A stretch of 61,297 bases of DNA from Planctomycetota bacterium (lineage in GTDB: Bacteria > Planctomycetota > UBA1135 > UBA2386): positions 1-61,297 of the forward strand of contig JAQCBR010000008.1 in NCBI GenBank assembly GCA_027621295.1. The letters run 5' to 3'. Shown here piece by piece: positions 26,897 through 35,555 of this stretch. How positions within the stretch are numbered: the stretch's first letter is position 1; each line of letters begins with the position of its first letter. The notes beneath the pieces are model-generated. The model was not told the origin of the DNA and searched no databases. It saw only the letters and a list, made by a program, of their open reading frames with translations. The position numbers and the translations under genes were made by a program.

Positions 26897-27148
26897 CGGT
26901 TCGCACGCGCCCGGACCGCAGGCACCCCGGCTCGGTCGGGTGCTCCGCGCCGGCTCGCGGCGGTGGTCCGCCGCGCCGCTGATCCACGCGTCCCGAGGGT
27001 CGGATCGGACCCGCTGGCGCTCTGGTTTTTCCGCGACCGGGGCATCCAACCGTGGGCGTGTCCCGGGTAGACTCCCGACCCGAACCCCGACGTTCCTCTC
27101 TCGCCCGGCGGGAGGTTCCTCCTTCCGACCTACCGGAGGCCCAAGACC

Positions 27149-27637
27149 GTGTCCCAGCAGAACGACGATTTCATCTCCTTCGAGAAGGCCCTCAGCGACC
27201 TCCAGATGCAGAGCGAAGAGCTCAAGAAGCTGGTGTCGGAGGGCGAGATCCGCGCCTTCCGCGACGGCGACTCGATGAAGTTCCGCCGCGAGGACCTCGC
27301 CGCGCTCCGCAAGGGCGGCGACGAGATCGTGTTCGAAGACACCCTCGAGGACGACGCCGGCATGGTGACCGAGGAGCTGTCCGAGGAGGACACGCTGCTC
27401 GCCGACGACGACGAGGATGAGGTTGCGCCGGCCCCGGTCCGTGCGGCTCCGGCTGCGGCGAGCCCGTCCCGCTCGCGTGCCGCGGCGGCGGTCGAAGAGT
27501 CGACCAAGGAGCCGGCCTGGGCGATCGCGTCCGCGATCCTGACGGCCGCGGTCATGCTCTACGGCTTCATGGTGATCTACACCGTGACCTCCGGCAACGC
27601 GCCGGCCGGCCTCACCTCGATGTGGGCCCCCAAGTGA
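27149..27637 (+). CDS. Membrane-anchored excisionase/MerR-like HTH protein
   Basis: 162 residues from a GTG start preceded by GGAGG. Residues 8-55 (FEKALSDLQMQSEELKKLV, then EIRAFRDGDSMKFRREDLAAL) match the winged HTH of excisionase type, with the R-x-G-x-x-x-F-R-R-E-D-L core. A very acidic linker (EELSEEDTLLADDDEDE) and an Ala/Pro stretch lead to a membrane helix at about 125-147. Such architecture predicts a DNA-binding or protein-binding domain in the cytoplasm tethered to the membrane. Targets unknown. A perfect palindrome follows the stop. Confidence 0.65.
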   Translation: MSQQNDDFISFEKALSDLQMQSEELKKLVSEGEIRAFRDGDSMKFRREDLAALRKGGDEIVFEDTLEDDAGMVTEELSEEDTLLADDDEDEVAPAPVRAAPAAASPSRSRAAAAVEESTKEPAWAIASAILTAAVMLYGFMVIYTVTSGNAPAGLTSMWAPK

Positions 27638-27650
27638 CTGCGACCCGGTG

Positions 27651-27666
27651 AGCCCGATCGGGCTCG
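27651..27666 (+). terminator. Palindrome after the HTH gene; remainder of the 27638-27962 gap
   Basis: GAGCCCGATCGGGCTC is a perfect 16-base palindrome 13 bases after the stop; no U-tract follows, so it may act as a Rho-assisted or weak terminator. The remainder of the gap to 27962 shows another hairpin (GGTCCA-CTGGAAC-TGGACC), short direct repeats of GAAGCCGG type, and a TACTGT that might be a -10 element near 27880. No gene is seen there. Confidence 0.4.
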
Positions 27667-27962
27667 CTGTGTCGTCAGCCCGAAGCCGGTCCACTGGAAC
27701 TGGACCGCTGAAGCCGGGCCCCCTGAAGCTGGCCCCGCGTGCGCGGGTCGCTCTCGGGCCCGCCTCGTCGCCGCGACCCCCGGTTCCCTCGCCGGGTGTG
27801 GTCCGACTCGACCGACGAGCGTCGAACCCAGTTCGCCTGCGCCTGATCTCGTAGTTGGGCTCCGTGGCGTCGTCGTGCTACTGTGCGCCCGCGCGGATGC
27901 CGGGCGGCGTCCGCACCGTCTTGCGTGGCCCCGTCGTCGGGGCCCTGTCCTGGAGGGGACCC

Positions 27963-28625
27963 GTGTTCCGCACTACCCGAATGCTTTGGACGACCGCGAT
28001 CGCCGTCGTCCTGTCCGGCTGCGTCAGTCAGGAGCAGTACCGCCGCGCGCTGGCCGACACCGACAACCTGAGGCTGCAGCGCGACGAGCTGAAGAAGTAC
28101 GTCGGCCAGCTCGAGTCCGAGAACGGCGGCCTTCGCTCGAAGGTCCGCGAGCTCGAAGGCGTCGTCGGTGACGCCGACTGGGTCCGCGCGCAGAAGGCCA
28201 AGATCGAGGAGCTGCTGCGCGGGGGTGCGCTGCCTGCGAACGTCGAGCTCGACACGACGCCCGAAGGCGTGGTGTTCCGCATCGCGGGTGAGGTGCTGTT
28301 CTCGTCGGGCAAGACCGAGCTCACCGAGGACGGCCGCACGACCCTCGGACAGCTGGTCAGCACGCTGAATGCCCAGGGTCGCCGGCTGCGCGTCGAGGGC
28401 CACACGGACAACGAGCCGATCCGCCGCAGCTCGTGGGGCACCAACCTCCGCCTGTCCGTCGAGCGCTCGATGGCCGTCGTGGAGTTCCTGAAGACCGCCG
28501 GAGTGCCCGAGGAGAAGCTGTCCGTCGCCGGCTACGGCGAGTACTCGCCGAAGGCCGCCAACGACTCCGACGAAGGCAAGCGCCGCAACCGTCGCGTCGA
28601 GATCCTGATCCGCAACGACGGCTGA
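27963..28625 (+). CDS. OmpA/MotB-type peptidoglycan-binding lipoprotein
   Basis: 220 residues from a GTG start with GGAGGGG upstream. The lipobox LSGC makes Cys20 the lipid-modified residue. A coiled coil spans about 25-70. Residues about 105-215 form the OmpA C-terminal domain: EVLFSSGKTELTEDGRTTL, then RLRVEGHTDNEPI, LSVERSMAVVEFL, GYGEYSPKAANDSDEGKRRNRRVEI. The D-x-x-x-R pair near the end binds meso-diaminopimelate in the family. A Pal-like envelope tether is the most likely role. It lies 13 bases before an FGE-like lipoprotein gene. Confidence 0.88.
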   Translation: MFRTTRMLWTTAIAVVLSGCVSQEQYRRALADTDNLRLQRDELKKYVGQLESENGGLRSKVRELEGVVGDADWVRAQKAKIEELLRGGALPANVELDTTPEGVVFRIAGEVLFSSGKTELTEDGRTTLGQLVSTLNAQGRRLRVEGHTDNEPIRRSSWGTNLRLSVERSMAVVEFLKTAGVPEEKLSVAGYGEYSPKAANDSDEGKRRNRRVEILIRNDG

Positions 28626-28638
28626 CGCCGATCCGGCC

Positions 28639-29694
28639 TTGGGCAACCTCGCTGCGGCCAGTCCTCCGTCTCGCTGGAGCAGCTTCGCGCTGCTCCTCGG
28701 GATGGTCGCAGGCTCCTGTGGGGATTCCAGCACGCCGCCGCTCCCGGAGCGCGAGGCACGTTTCGGCGTGCTCAGGGATCTGGAGCTGTTCCCCCGATCG
28801 GCGCGTCAGGGAGGACCGTTCTTCCTGGACCGCTTCGAGGTCACGCGGTCGGACTGGGCGCGCTATGCGTCCGAGACGGGGATGACTGCGGCCATCCTGG
28901 ATGGTTCGCCCGGCGAACTCCCGGTGGTCGGTCTGGACCTGCAGGACGCGCGGGGCTACGCCGCGTGGCGTTTCGGGCGCCTTCCCCGCTACGACGAGTG
29001 GGCACACGCCGCGTCGGGCGGCGGCTCGTACCGGCGGCCATGGGGCGACAGCGACCAGGTCGCGTGGGCGAACAGCCGCGAACTGGGTTTCGGCGCGTTG
29101 ACTCCGGTCGGAGCGTTCGAAGCCGGTCGCCAGCCCGGCGGGCCCTACGACCTGTTCGGCAACGCCGCCGAGTGGACCGAGACCCCCGATCCTCGCTACC
29201 TCGCCGCATCGCCGGGTGCGCCGGACGAGAGAGGTTCGATCCGAGGCTCGGAGATCGCGCTGCGCGCGGCGCGGCTCCGGGCTTCGGGGGCCGCGGACGC
29301 TGTCCTGACCGTGCCGGGGGCACCGTGGCCGCTGGCGTGGATCACCTGGGTCGACTCGGCCCGGCTGCCGCGACTCGTCGCTCCCGGTTGGAACAGACCC
29401 CTGCCGGCGAGCGGTCCGATCGAGCGCGACGCGGCCGGTCAGGACACGCGCCTCCCACGAGAGCGGAGCTCCGTGCTCGGTCTGCGTGTCGCCTCCGATC
29501 CGAGGACCCTGCTGCGTCTCCTCGCGCAGGTCGCTGACGATCCGCTGAGCGAGTCCGACGAGGCGGCGCTCCGTCGATTCCTCGGACGTCCCGCGGTCTG
29601 GACGCTGCTCGCGGATGCGGCGCGGCAGGAGCCCTCGCTCGTCGCCGGTTCCGGCGCGGCGGCGAGGTTGCTCCGCACGGAGCTGGACCTGTGA
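28639..29694 (+). CDS. Lipoprotein with formylglycine-generating-enzyme-like (SUMF1) fold
   Basis: 351 residues from a TTG start. The signal peptide ends in a lipobox (AGSC, Cys27). Residues about 50-180 resemble the FGE-sulfatase fold: FFLDRFEVTRSDWARYA, GYAAWRFGRLPRYDEWAHAA, GGPYDLFGNAAEWTETPD. The match to GNVWEW is degenerate and the paired cysteines of true FGE are not visible, so sulfatase activation is unlikely. It probably acts as a binding or structural domain, like that at the C-terminus of the large kinase. The stop overlaps the GTG start of rsmA by four bases. Confidence 0.6.
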   Translation: MGNLAAASPPSRWSSFALLLGMVAGSCGDSSTPPLPEREARFGVLRDLELFPRSARQGGPFFLDRFEVTRSDWARYASETGMTAAILDGSPGELPVVGLDLQDARGYAAWRFGRLPRYDEWAHAASGGGSYRRPWGDSDQVAWANSRELGFGALTPVGAFEAGRQPGGPYDLFGNAAEWTETPDPRYLAASPGAPDERGSIRGSEIALRAARLRASGAADAVLTVPGAPWPLAWITWVDSARLPRLVAPGWNRPLPASGPIERDAAGQDTRLPRERSSVLGLRVASDPRTLLRLLAQVADDPLSESDEAALRRFLGRPAVWTLLADAARQEPSLVAGSGAAARLLRTELDL

Positions 29695-30632
29695 CGGATG
29701 CCGACGCAGGTCGGGCTGCGTTCGCCCGCTACCGGGAGCTGATGGCCGCCCACGGCTTCCGGCCGAGCCGCAGGTTCGGACAGAACTTCCTGCTCGAGCC
29801 GGCGCTCCACCGTGCGATCGCCGACGCGGTCGAAGTCGGGCCATCGGACCTCGTGGTCGAAGTCGGCCCCGGTCTCGGATTCCTGACCCGGGAGCTCGCG
29901 CGTCGGGCTGGTCAGGTGATCGCCGTCGAGATCGATCCGAGGCTCGCCCGCATCCTGTCCGGCGAACTGCGCGAGATGCCCGGCGGCGACCGCGTCCGGC
30001 TGTTGGTCCGGGACGTGCTCGGCAAGGGTGGTGTGCTCGCGCCCGAGGTCGAGGAGGCGGTGGCGTCGGCGCGCGCGGCGATGCCGTCGGGTGGACGGCT
30101 CCTCGTCGTCGCCAACCTGCCCTACGCGGTCACCGGGCCCTTCCTGGCTGCGCTCGTCCAGGCCGGCTTCGGGCCGCCCGACGCGATGTCGCTCCTCGTC
30201 CAGTGGGAGTTCGCCGAGCGGGTCGCCGCGCCGTCGGGAGGCGAGGCCCACGGCGGTCCGTCGGCGCTGCTCCAGGCCGGCTACCGGGTGGACGTCGTCC
30301 GGCGAGTGGGCAGGGAGGTGTTCCGGCCCCGGCCCCAGGTCGACTCGGCGATCGTTCGGCTGCGTGCCCGCGACGGCGTGCCGTTCCAGGCATGGTCCGC
30401 CGAGACCCGGTCACGGTTCGCGCGGTTCGTGCGAGCGCTGTTCGCGGCCCGGCGGAAGACCCTCCGGCACGGTCTGGAGCGGGCCGAGAAGGAGCTCGGC
30501 GTGCCGTTCCGGGTCGGCGAGGAGCTGGCTCGCCAGCGTGCCGAGCAGCTGGGCGCGGATGCCATCGTCGAGGTCTTCCTCGGGGGTGTGGCTCCCGGGC
30601 CGGATGCGGCCGACGGGCCCGGCCTCGCTTGA
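29691..30632 (+). CDS. rsmA: 16S rRNA (adenine1518/1519-N6) dimethyltransferase
   Basis: Dimethylates two adjacent adenines near the 3' end of 16S rRNA using SAM. 313 residues. FRPSRRFGQNFL at 19-30 is the family start signature; VVEVGPGLGFLT near 55-66 is the SAM loop, VEID near 78, and NLPYAVTGP near 143 is the catalytic motif IV (NLPY). Longer than E. coli KsgA because of a stretch around 105-140 and a C-terminal extension. GTG start overlaps the upstream stop. A strong promoter candidate for dnaG begins at its last codons. Confidence 0.95.
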   Translation: MTDADAGRAAFARYRELMAAHGFRPSRRFGQNFLLEPALHRAIADAVEVGPSDLVVEVGPGLGFLTRELARRAGQVIAVEIDPRLARILSGELREMPGGDRVRLLVRDVLGKGGVLAPEVEEAVASARAAMPSGGRLLVVANLPYAVTGPFLAALVQAGFGPPDAMSLLVQWEFAERVAAPSGGEAHGGPSALLQAGYRVDVVRRVGREVFRPRPQVDSAIVRLRARDGVPFQAWSAETRSRFARFVRALFAARRKTLRHGLERAEKELGVPFRVGEELARQRAEQLGADAIVEVFLGGVAPGPDAADGPGLA

Positions 30633-30656
30633 TTGCCGGGGTCACTGACCTATAGT
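30629..30656 (+). promoter_or_regulatory. Candidate sigma-70 promoter upstream of dnaG
   Basis: TTGATT at 30629-30634 and TATAGT at 30651-30656, 16 bases apart, straddling the end of rsmA. It would drive the dnaG-rpoD block with a leader of nearly 190 bases. One of the few AT-rich hexamer pairs in this GC-rich region. Confidence 0.5.
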
Positions 30657-30852
30657 TCCGCGCTTCTCCCGGGTCCCTGGCGCCCTGTCAGGAACCGCGG
30701 AGCGCGAGGCCAGCCCACCGTCGTCGTCGTCCGCAGAGCGGACCGCAGGGGCTGCGAGCCGAGGGCGCACCGCGGAGCTCGGGAGTCCCGCCGGAACTCT
30801 GCCTCGAAGCAGTGGGTGCCGTGCATGGTGCGCCGGTGGATCTCCCGCCGGG

Positions 30853-32691
30853 ATGACGACGATGGATCGGTTCCAGGAAGCAAAGCTGTTGGTCAAGGAA
30901 CGGGTCGACCTGGTCGACCTGATCGGCGGCTACGTGCAGCTGCGTCGGAGCGGCCGCGGATTCTCCGGACTGTGTCCGTTCCACCGCGAGAAGACGCCGT
31001 CGTTCCACGTCTTCCCCGAATCGCAGCACTACAAGTGTTTCGGCTGCGGCGAGTCGGGCGACGTGTTCACGTTCGTCCAGGAGCGCGAGGGGATCGGTTT
31101 CCGCGAGGCGATGGAGTGGCTCGCGGATCGCGCGCACGTGTCGCTCGAGGGGGTCTTCGACGTCGGTGGAGGTGGTCGTGCGCGCCGTCAGGATGGGCCG
31201 GACGTCCACGCGACCCTCGGCGCGGTGCGCGACCTGTTCGAGGAGACCCTCTACGGACCGGACGGTGCCGAGGCCCGCGCCTATCTCGAGGACCGCGGGC
31301 TGATCGACAGCGCCGAGTCGTTCGGACTGGGACTCCATCCCGAGGCCGGGCGTCTGTCGTCATTCGTGCGGGAGCACAAGCTGTCGTCGCACCTGCTCCA
31401 GCAAGCAGGCCTGCTCGGCCGCGACGGGCGCGAGCCGATGGCGGGGCGCGTGATGTTCCCGATCACCGACGAGCGCGGGCGGATCGTCGGCTTCGGTGGT
31501 CGCGTTCTGCCGCTGCCGTCCTCGGAGGGTGAGGACCGGCGTCCCAAGTACCTGAACTCGCCGGAGGCGCCGTTCTTCAACAAGCGCCGGCTCCTGTACG
31601 GTCTGCGTCAGGTCAAGCAGGCCGGGGAACGCTGCGTTCTCGTCGTCGAGGGATACACCGACGTGATCGCCTGCCATGCGGCGGGGTTCACCGGCGCCGT
31701 CGCGACGCTCGGAACGTCGCTCACCCGGGATCACGCGCGCCTGCTGGAGCGCTACGCGACCGAGGGCGTCGTGCTGCTGTTCGACGGTGACCAGGCAGGC
31801 CGGCGAGCGGTGGACCGGGCATTCCGGGAGCTCGTGCACACCAACCTCCAGATCCGGATCGCACTGCTCCCCGAGGGGCGCGACCCGGCGGATCTCGCGG
31901 CGGTCGCGCCCGGCATCGACCCCGGGGTCGTCGAGCGTTCGCGGGACACGATGGCCCAGCTCGTCGCGCGCGCCGACGATGCGCTGACCGTCTGGTTCCG
32001 TCTGGCTCGAGCAGCCACCGACTTCTCGGTGCCGGGCAACGTCGCCCGGGTCGCGGAGGAGTGCGGACGGATCCTCGCGGGCCTGGACTCGCCGGCCCGA
32101 CGCGAGGCGATGCGGAGCCGCATGGCGCTTCATCTCGGGCTCAGCCCGACTGCGATCCCGATTCCCGACCTGCGCTCGGCGCGGCGCGACGACGACGTCG
32201 ACGAGGGGGCTGCGCCGAGGCAGCGGGCACCTCGTGTCCGGCCGACCGCAAGTCCTTTGCTGGAGGCCGACTTGGACCTGTTGGCCTGCGTTCTCGCCGC
32301 CCCGGATCTGGTTTCCGAACTCGGGACTGTGGTGGGGGAGACCTGCGCGGCGGCCACGCGGCTCCTCGCCTGGGGGCGAGAGGCCGTCGCCTCCGGACGT
32401 TCCTCGCCGGAAGCCTTCTGCCGAGACCTCTTCGCGCGCTGCACCGACGACGCCGAGGCCCGGTCTTTCCTGGCTGACGCGATGGACCGAGCAACGCGCC
32501 TCAAGGACCCCCGAGGTATGTTTGTCCGGCTTCGCCGCGACCGCGAGTTGCACTTCGCGAAGGCGGAAGCCAGCCAGATCAAGATGCTCCTCAAACAGGC
32601 GATCGCGTCCGGGGATTCCGCCCAGGCCGATGCGCTGACCCGAAAACTCCAGGAACGACTGCGGAGGAACGGAGGTGCGGCGACCGTCTAG
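30853..32691 (+). CDS. dnaG: DNA primase
   Basis: Synthesises RNA primers at the replication fork. 612 residues. The CHC2 zinc site is Cys41, His44, Cys62, Cys65 (CPFHREKTPSFHV, YKCFGCGESGD). The toprim domain follows: CVLVVEGYTDVIACHAAG near 260 with the catalytic Glu, and LLFDGDQAGRRA near 307 with the DGD metal pair. The C-terminal helicase-interacting region (about 440-600) is weakly conserved, as usual. The start ATG was chosen by alignment to the usual N-terminus (ERVDLVDLIGGYVQLRRSGR). It lies 138 bases upstream of rpoD, the classic macromolecular-synthesis order without rpsU. Confidence 0.96.
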   Translation: MTTMDRFQEAKLLVKERVDLVDLIGGYVQLRRSGRGFSGLCPFHREKTPSFHVFPESQHYKCFGCGESGDVFTFVQEREGIGFREAMEWLADRAHVSLEGVFDVGGGGRARRQDGPDVHATLGAVRDLFEETLYGPDGAEARAYLEDRGLIDSAESFGLGLHPEAGRLSSFVREHKLSSHLLQQAGLLGRDGREPMAGRVMFPITDERGRIVGFGGRVLPLPSSEGEDRRPKYLNSPEAPFFNKRRLLYGLRQVKQAGERCVLVVEGYTDVIACHAAGFTGAVATLGTSLTRDHARLLERYATEGVVLLFDGDQAGRRAVDRAFRELVHTNLQIRIALLPEGRDPADLAAVAPGIDPGVVERSRDTMAQLVARADDALTVWFRLARAATDFSVPGNVARVAEECGRILAGLDSPARREAMRSRMALHLGLSPTAIPIPDLRSARRDDDVDEGAAPRQRAPRVRPTASPLLEADLDLLACVLAAPDLVSELGTVVGETCAAATRLLAWGREAVASGRSSPEAFCRDLFARCTDDAEARSFLADAMDRATRLKDPRGMFVRLRRDRELHFAKAEASQIKMLLKQAIASGDSAQADALTRKLQERLRRNGGAATV

Positions 32692-32829
32692 CACGGGCCG
32701 TGTCCGCGATCCCTCTCCATCACCTCGACCTTCCGCTGCAGTCGCTCCGCACCCGACCCTCACCGACCCCTCCCATCCACCTCCGATCCGGAACGCGCGG
32801 TTGCCGCGCACCGATCGAGAACACAGCCC

Positions 32830-34629
32830 ATGCCCGCCGTGCCAACTGAACCCATGGAGAAGCTTCAAGTCGCCGTCAAGAAGCTGATCAAGGACGCTCG
32901 ACGCTCCGGAACGGTCACCTTGTCGCAGATCAACGAGATCCTGCCGACGGACGCCGCGTCGCCCGAGCAGATCGAGTACGTGATGCAGCAGATCGAGGAT
33001 GCGGGCATCGACATCGGCGATGAGCCGAGCTCGAAGGCCGGCTCCGGCTCCAAGCAGAAGCGCAGCAAGTCGACTGACGACGATCCGTTCGAGGCGCTCG
33101 TCGCCGACGACGACGAGGACGACGACAACGACCAGGACGCGGGTGGGGACGAGCGCGCGGACGACAGCGCCGAGACCGAGACTGCGCGCGTCTCGGTGTC
33201 GGAGATCACCGAGAAGATCGACGACCCGGTGCGGATGTATCTGACCCAGATGGGTGAGATCCCGCTGCTCACGCGCGAAGAGGAGATCAGTCTCGCGCGG
33301 AAGATCGAGCTGACCCGCAAGCAGTTCCGCAAGGACGCGCTCAGCTCCGGGTTCGGACTGCAGCAGGCGATCGAGATCCTCGAGGACGTCGTGCGCGGCG
33401 AGCTCGCGTTCGACCGGACGCTGAAGGTCAACCAGCAGGATCCCGAGATCGGCAAGGCCGACCTGTCGGATCGACTGCCCGGGAACATCGAGACCCTCCG
33501 TCTTCTCTACGACGCGGCGCGTCGTGACTTCGACCGCCTCGTCGAACTCACCGACGGTGAGATCACGCCGCACAAGGGTCGCGAGGAAGAGGTCGCGCAC
33601 CTCAAGCGGAGGATCGTCGCCCGCCGTCGTAAGGCCGTGCTCCTGATCGAGGAGCTGAACCTACAGGGCAAGAAGATCCGCCCGATCATCGACCTGCTGG
33701 AGAGCCGTTTCGCCGAGATGCGCAGGCTCACCAAGAAGCTGCAGAGCTACCGCGGTGCACAGATCAAGAACCCGGTCGCGGTCGAGATCCGGAATCGCCT
33801 CGCCACTCTCCAGCGCGACGCGCTGGAGCCGATGGTGAAGCTCGATCGTCGGCTCGAGCACGTCCGTCGTGCGCACGCCGGCTACGAAGAGGCCAAGCGG
33901 AAGCTCTCGTCGGGCAACCTCCGCCTCGTCGTCTCGATCGCCAAGAAGTACCGCAACCGCGGCCTGTCGTTCCTCGACCTGATCCAGGAAGGCAACACCG
34001 GCCTGATGAAGGCGGTCGAGAAGTACGAGTATCGCCGGGGCTACAAGTTCTCGACCTACGCCACGTGGTGGATCCGCCAGGCCATCACGCGCTCGATCGC
34101 CGACCAGGCGCGGACCATCCGCATCCCGGTCCACATGATCGAGACGATGAGCAAGCTCAGGAACGTCACCAAGAAGCTCATCCAGGCCAAGGGCCGGGAG
34201 CCCTCGATCGAAGAGGTGGCGGAGGCCGCCGGCATCAACGTCGAGGAAGCGAAGCGGGTGATGAAGATCAGCAAGCACCCGATCTCCCTCGACCGCCCGA
34301 TCGGTGAGTCGGACGACTCCTACTTCGGTGACTTCATCGAGGACGAGGCGACCGAGTCGCCGTCGATCGCGGCGAGCCGCGAGATGCTGAAGGAGCGGAT
34401 CGAGAGCGTGCTCGACTCGCTGACGTTCCGCGAGCGCGAGATCATCAAGCTCCGCTACGGGATCGGTGACGGCTACACCTACACCCTCGAAGAGGTCGGC
34501 CGCATCTTCCGCGTGACGCGGGAACGTGTCCGGCAGATCGAGGCCAAGGCGGTCCGCAAGCTCCAGCATCCGGTGCGCGCGCGGCGCCTGTCCGGCTTCC
34601 TCGACGGCGCGTCCGAAATCGGGCTGTGA
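32830..34629 (+). CDS. rpoD: Primary RNA polymerase sigma factor (sigma-70/RpoD)
   Basis: 599 residues. Region 1.1 is at about 10-60 ([26 protein letters not shown]), followed by an acidic linker. Region 1.2 is [21 protein letters not shown] near 135; region 2 contains [27 protein letters not shown] and [16 protein letters not shown], which contact the -10 element; region 3 is near 450; region 4 has the [30 protein letters not shown] that reads the -35 element. All key features of a housekeeping group-1 sigma factor are present. The ATG at 32854 is an alternative start. Likely co-transcribed with dnaG. Confidence 0.96.
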   Translation: MPAVPTEPMEKLQVAVKKLIKDARRSGTVTLSQINEILPTDAASPEQIEYVMQQIEDAGIDIGDEPSSKAGSGSKQKRSKSTDDDPFEALVADDDEDDDNDQDAGGDERADDSAETETARVSVSEITEKIDDPVRMYLTQMGEIPLLTREEEISLARKIELTRKQFRKDALSSGFGLQQAIEILEDVVRGELAFDRTLKVNQQDPEIGKADLSDRLPGNIETLRLLYDAARRDFDRLVELTDGEITPHKGREEEVAHLKRRIVARRRKAVLLIEELNLQGKKIRPIIDLLESRFAEMRRLTKKLQSYRGAQIKNPVAVEIRNRLATLQRDALEPMVKLDRRLEHVRRAHAGYEEAKRKLSSGNLRLVVSIAKKYRNRGLSFLDLIQEGNTGLMKAVEKYEYRRGYKFSTYATWWIRQAITRSIADQARTIRIPVHMIETMSKLRNVTKKLIQAKGREPSIEEVAEAAGINVEEAKRVMKISKHPISLDRPIGESDDSYFGDFIEDEATESPSIAASREMLKERIESVLDSLTFREREIIKLRYGIGDGYTYTLEEVGRIFRVTRERVRQIEAKAVRKLQHPVRARRLSGFLDGASEIGL

Positions 34630-34760
34630 GTCCGGAGTGAGTGACCAGTCAGCCGGCCCGCGCCGGTGCTGGGAGGCTGTGACGGGATCGGTCCACAGCG
34701 CCCCGGTCGCTCGTTCGGCGGAGTTCTGCCGCGCAGTGCACGCTCCGAGCGGATCCGTCC

Positions 34761-34788
34761 TTGCCGCTCGGAACCCGGGGGCTAGACT
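34761..34788 (+). promoter_or_regulatory. Candidate promoter upstream of the zinc-ribbon coiled-coil gene
   Basis: TTGCCG at 34761-34766 and TAGACT at 34783-34788 with 16 bases between. Similar TAGACT elements occur at 17110 (before the kinase) and 27068 (before the HTH gene), which suggests a shared -10 form. Confidence 0.4.
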
Positions 34789-34825
34789 CCGGCGCTCGCA
34801 ACTTCGCTGCGAGAAGGAACTGCTC

Positions 34826-35530
34826 TTGCACCCGGACGTCCAGAAGCTCCTCAAGGTCCAGAAGGTCGACCAGTCCATCGCCAAGATCCGGCGGGACATC
34901 GACTCCATTCCGAAGGAACGCGCACGGCGCGAATCAGCGCTCGGCGCGGTGAAGGGGGAGCATGTGGCCGTGGCCAGCGCCCTGCAGCAGGCAGAGGTCT
35001 CGCAGCGCAACAACGAGGTCTCCCTCAAGCAGTCTGACGAGGAGATCAAGAAGCTCGACGGACGCCTGAACACGGTGAAGAACAACGCCGAATACCAGGC
35101 GACGCTGCTGCAGATCGAGTCGGTGAAGCGCGAGCGCGCCCGCCTCGAAGAGGAGGGACTGAGCCTCCTCGAGCAGATCGAGACCCTGAAGGGGACGGTG
35201 GCGGAGCGCGCCGAGAAGCTGGCCGCCGAGCAGGCCGTCTTCGATGAGTTCGAGCAAAAGGCCCAGGCGCTGATCGTCGAGCGGCAGCAGCAGGTCGACG
35301 TGGTCGCGGTCGGGCGGGAGACGCTCCTCGCCGACATCCCGAAGGACCTGGTGTCGAAGTACGAGCGTCTGTTCGGCGCGCGCGACAGCCTTGCGGTCTG
35401 CGCCGTCGAGGGTCAGACGTGCACCGGCTGCTACACGTCGATCCCGCCGAACCTGCAGGTCAAGCTGCAGGCGAGCAGCGCCGTCGTGCAGTGCGACGCG
35501 TGCCAGCGGATTCTCTACTACGCCGAGTGA
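34826..35530 (+). CDS. C4-type zinc-ribbon coiled-coil protein (CdsZ/DUF164-like)
   Basis: 234 residues from a TTG start at 34826 preceded by GAAGGA; the open frame reaches to 34526 but homology begins with HPDVQKLLKVQKVDQSIAKI. About 150 residues of coiled coil follow (EEEIKKLDGRLNTVKNNAEY in pattern), then a zinc ribbon: CAVEGQTCTGCYTSIPPNL and VVQCDACQRILYY give the Cys pairs. Family members occur widely and have been linked to nucleic acid or secretion partners in some lineages; the role here is unknown. Lies between rpoD and selB, 25 bases before selB. Confidence 0.8.
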   Translation: MHPDVQKLLKVQKVDQSIAKIRRDIDSIPKERARRESALGAVKGEHVAVASALQQAEVSQRNNEVSLKQSDEEIKKLDGRLNTVKNNAEYQATLLQIESVKRERARLEEEGLSLLEQIETLKGTVAERAEKLAAEQAVFDEFEQKAQALIVERQQQVDVVAVGRETLLADIPKDLVSKYERLFGARDSLAVCAVEGQTCTGCYTSIPPNLQVKLQASSAVVQCDACQRILYYAE

Positions 35531-35555
35531 GTCCCCTCGGGACGGAGCGAGCGAC

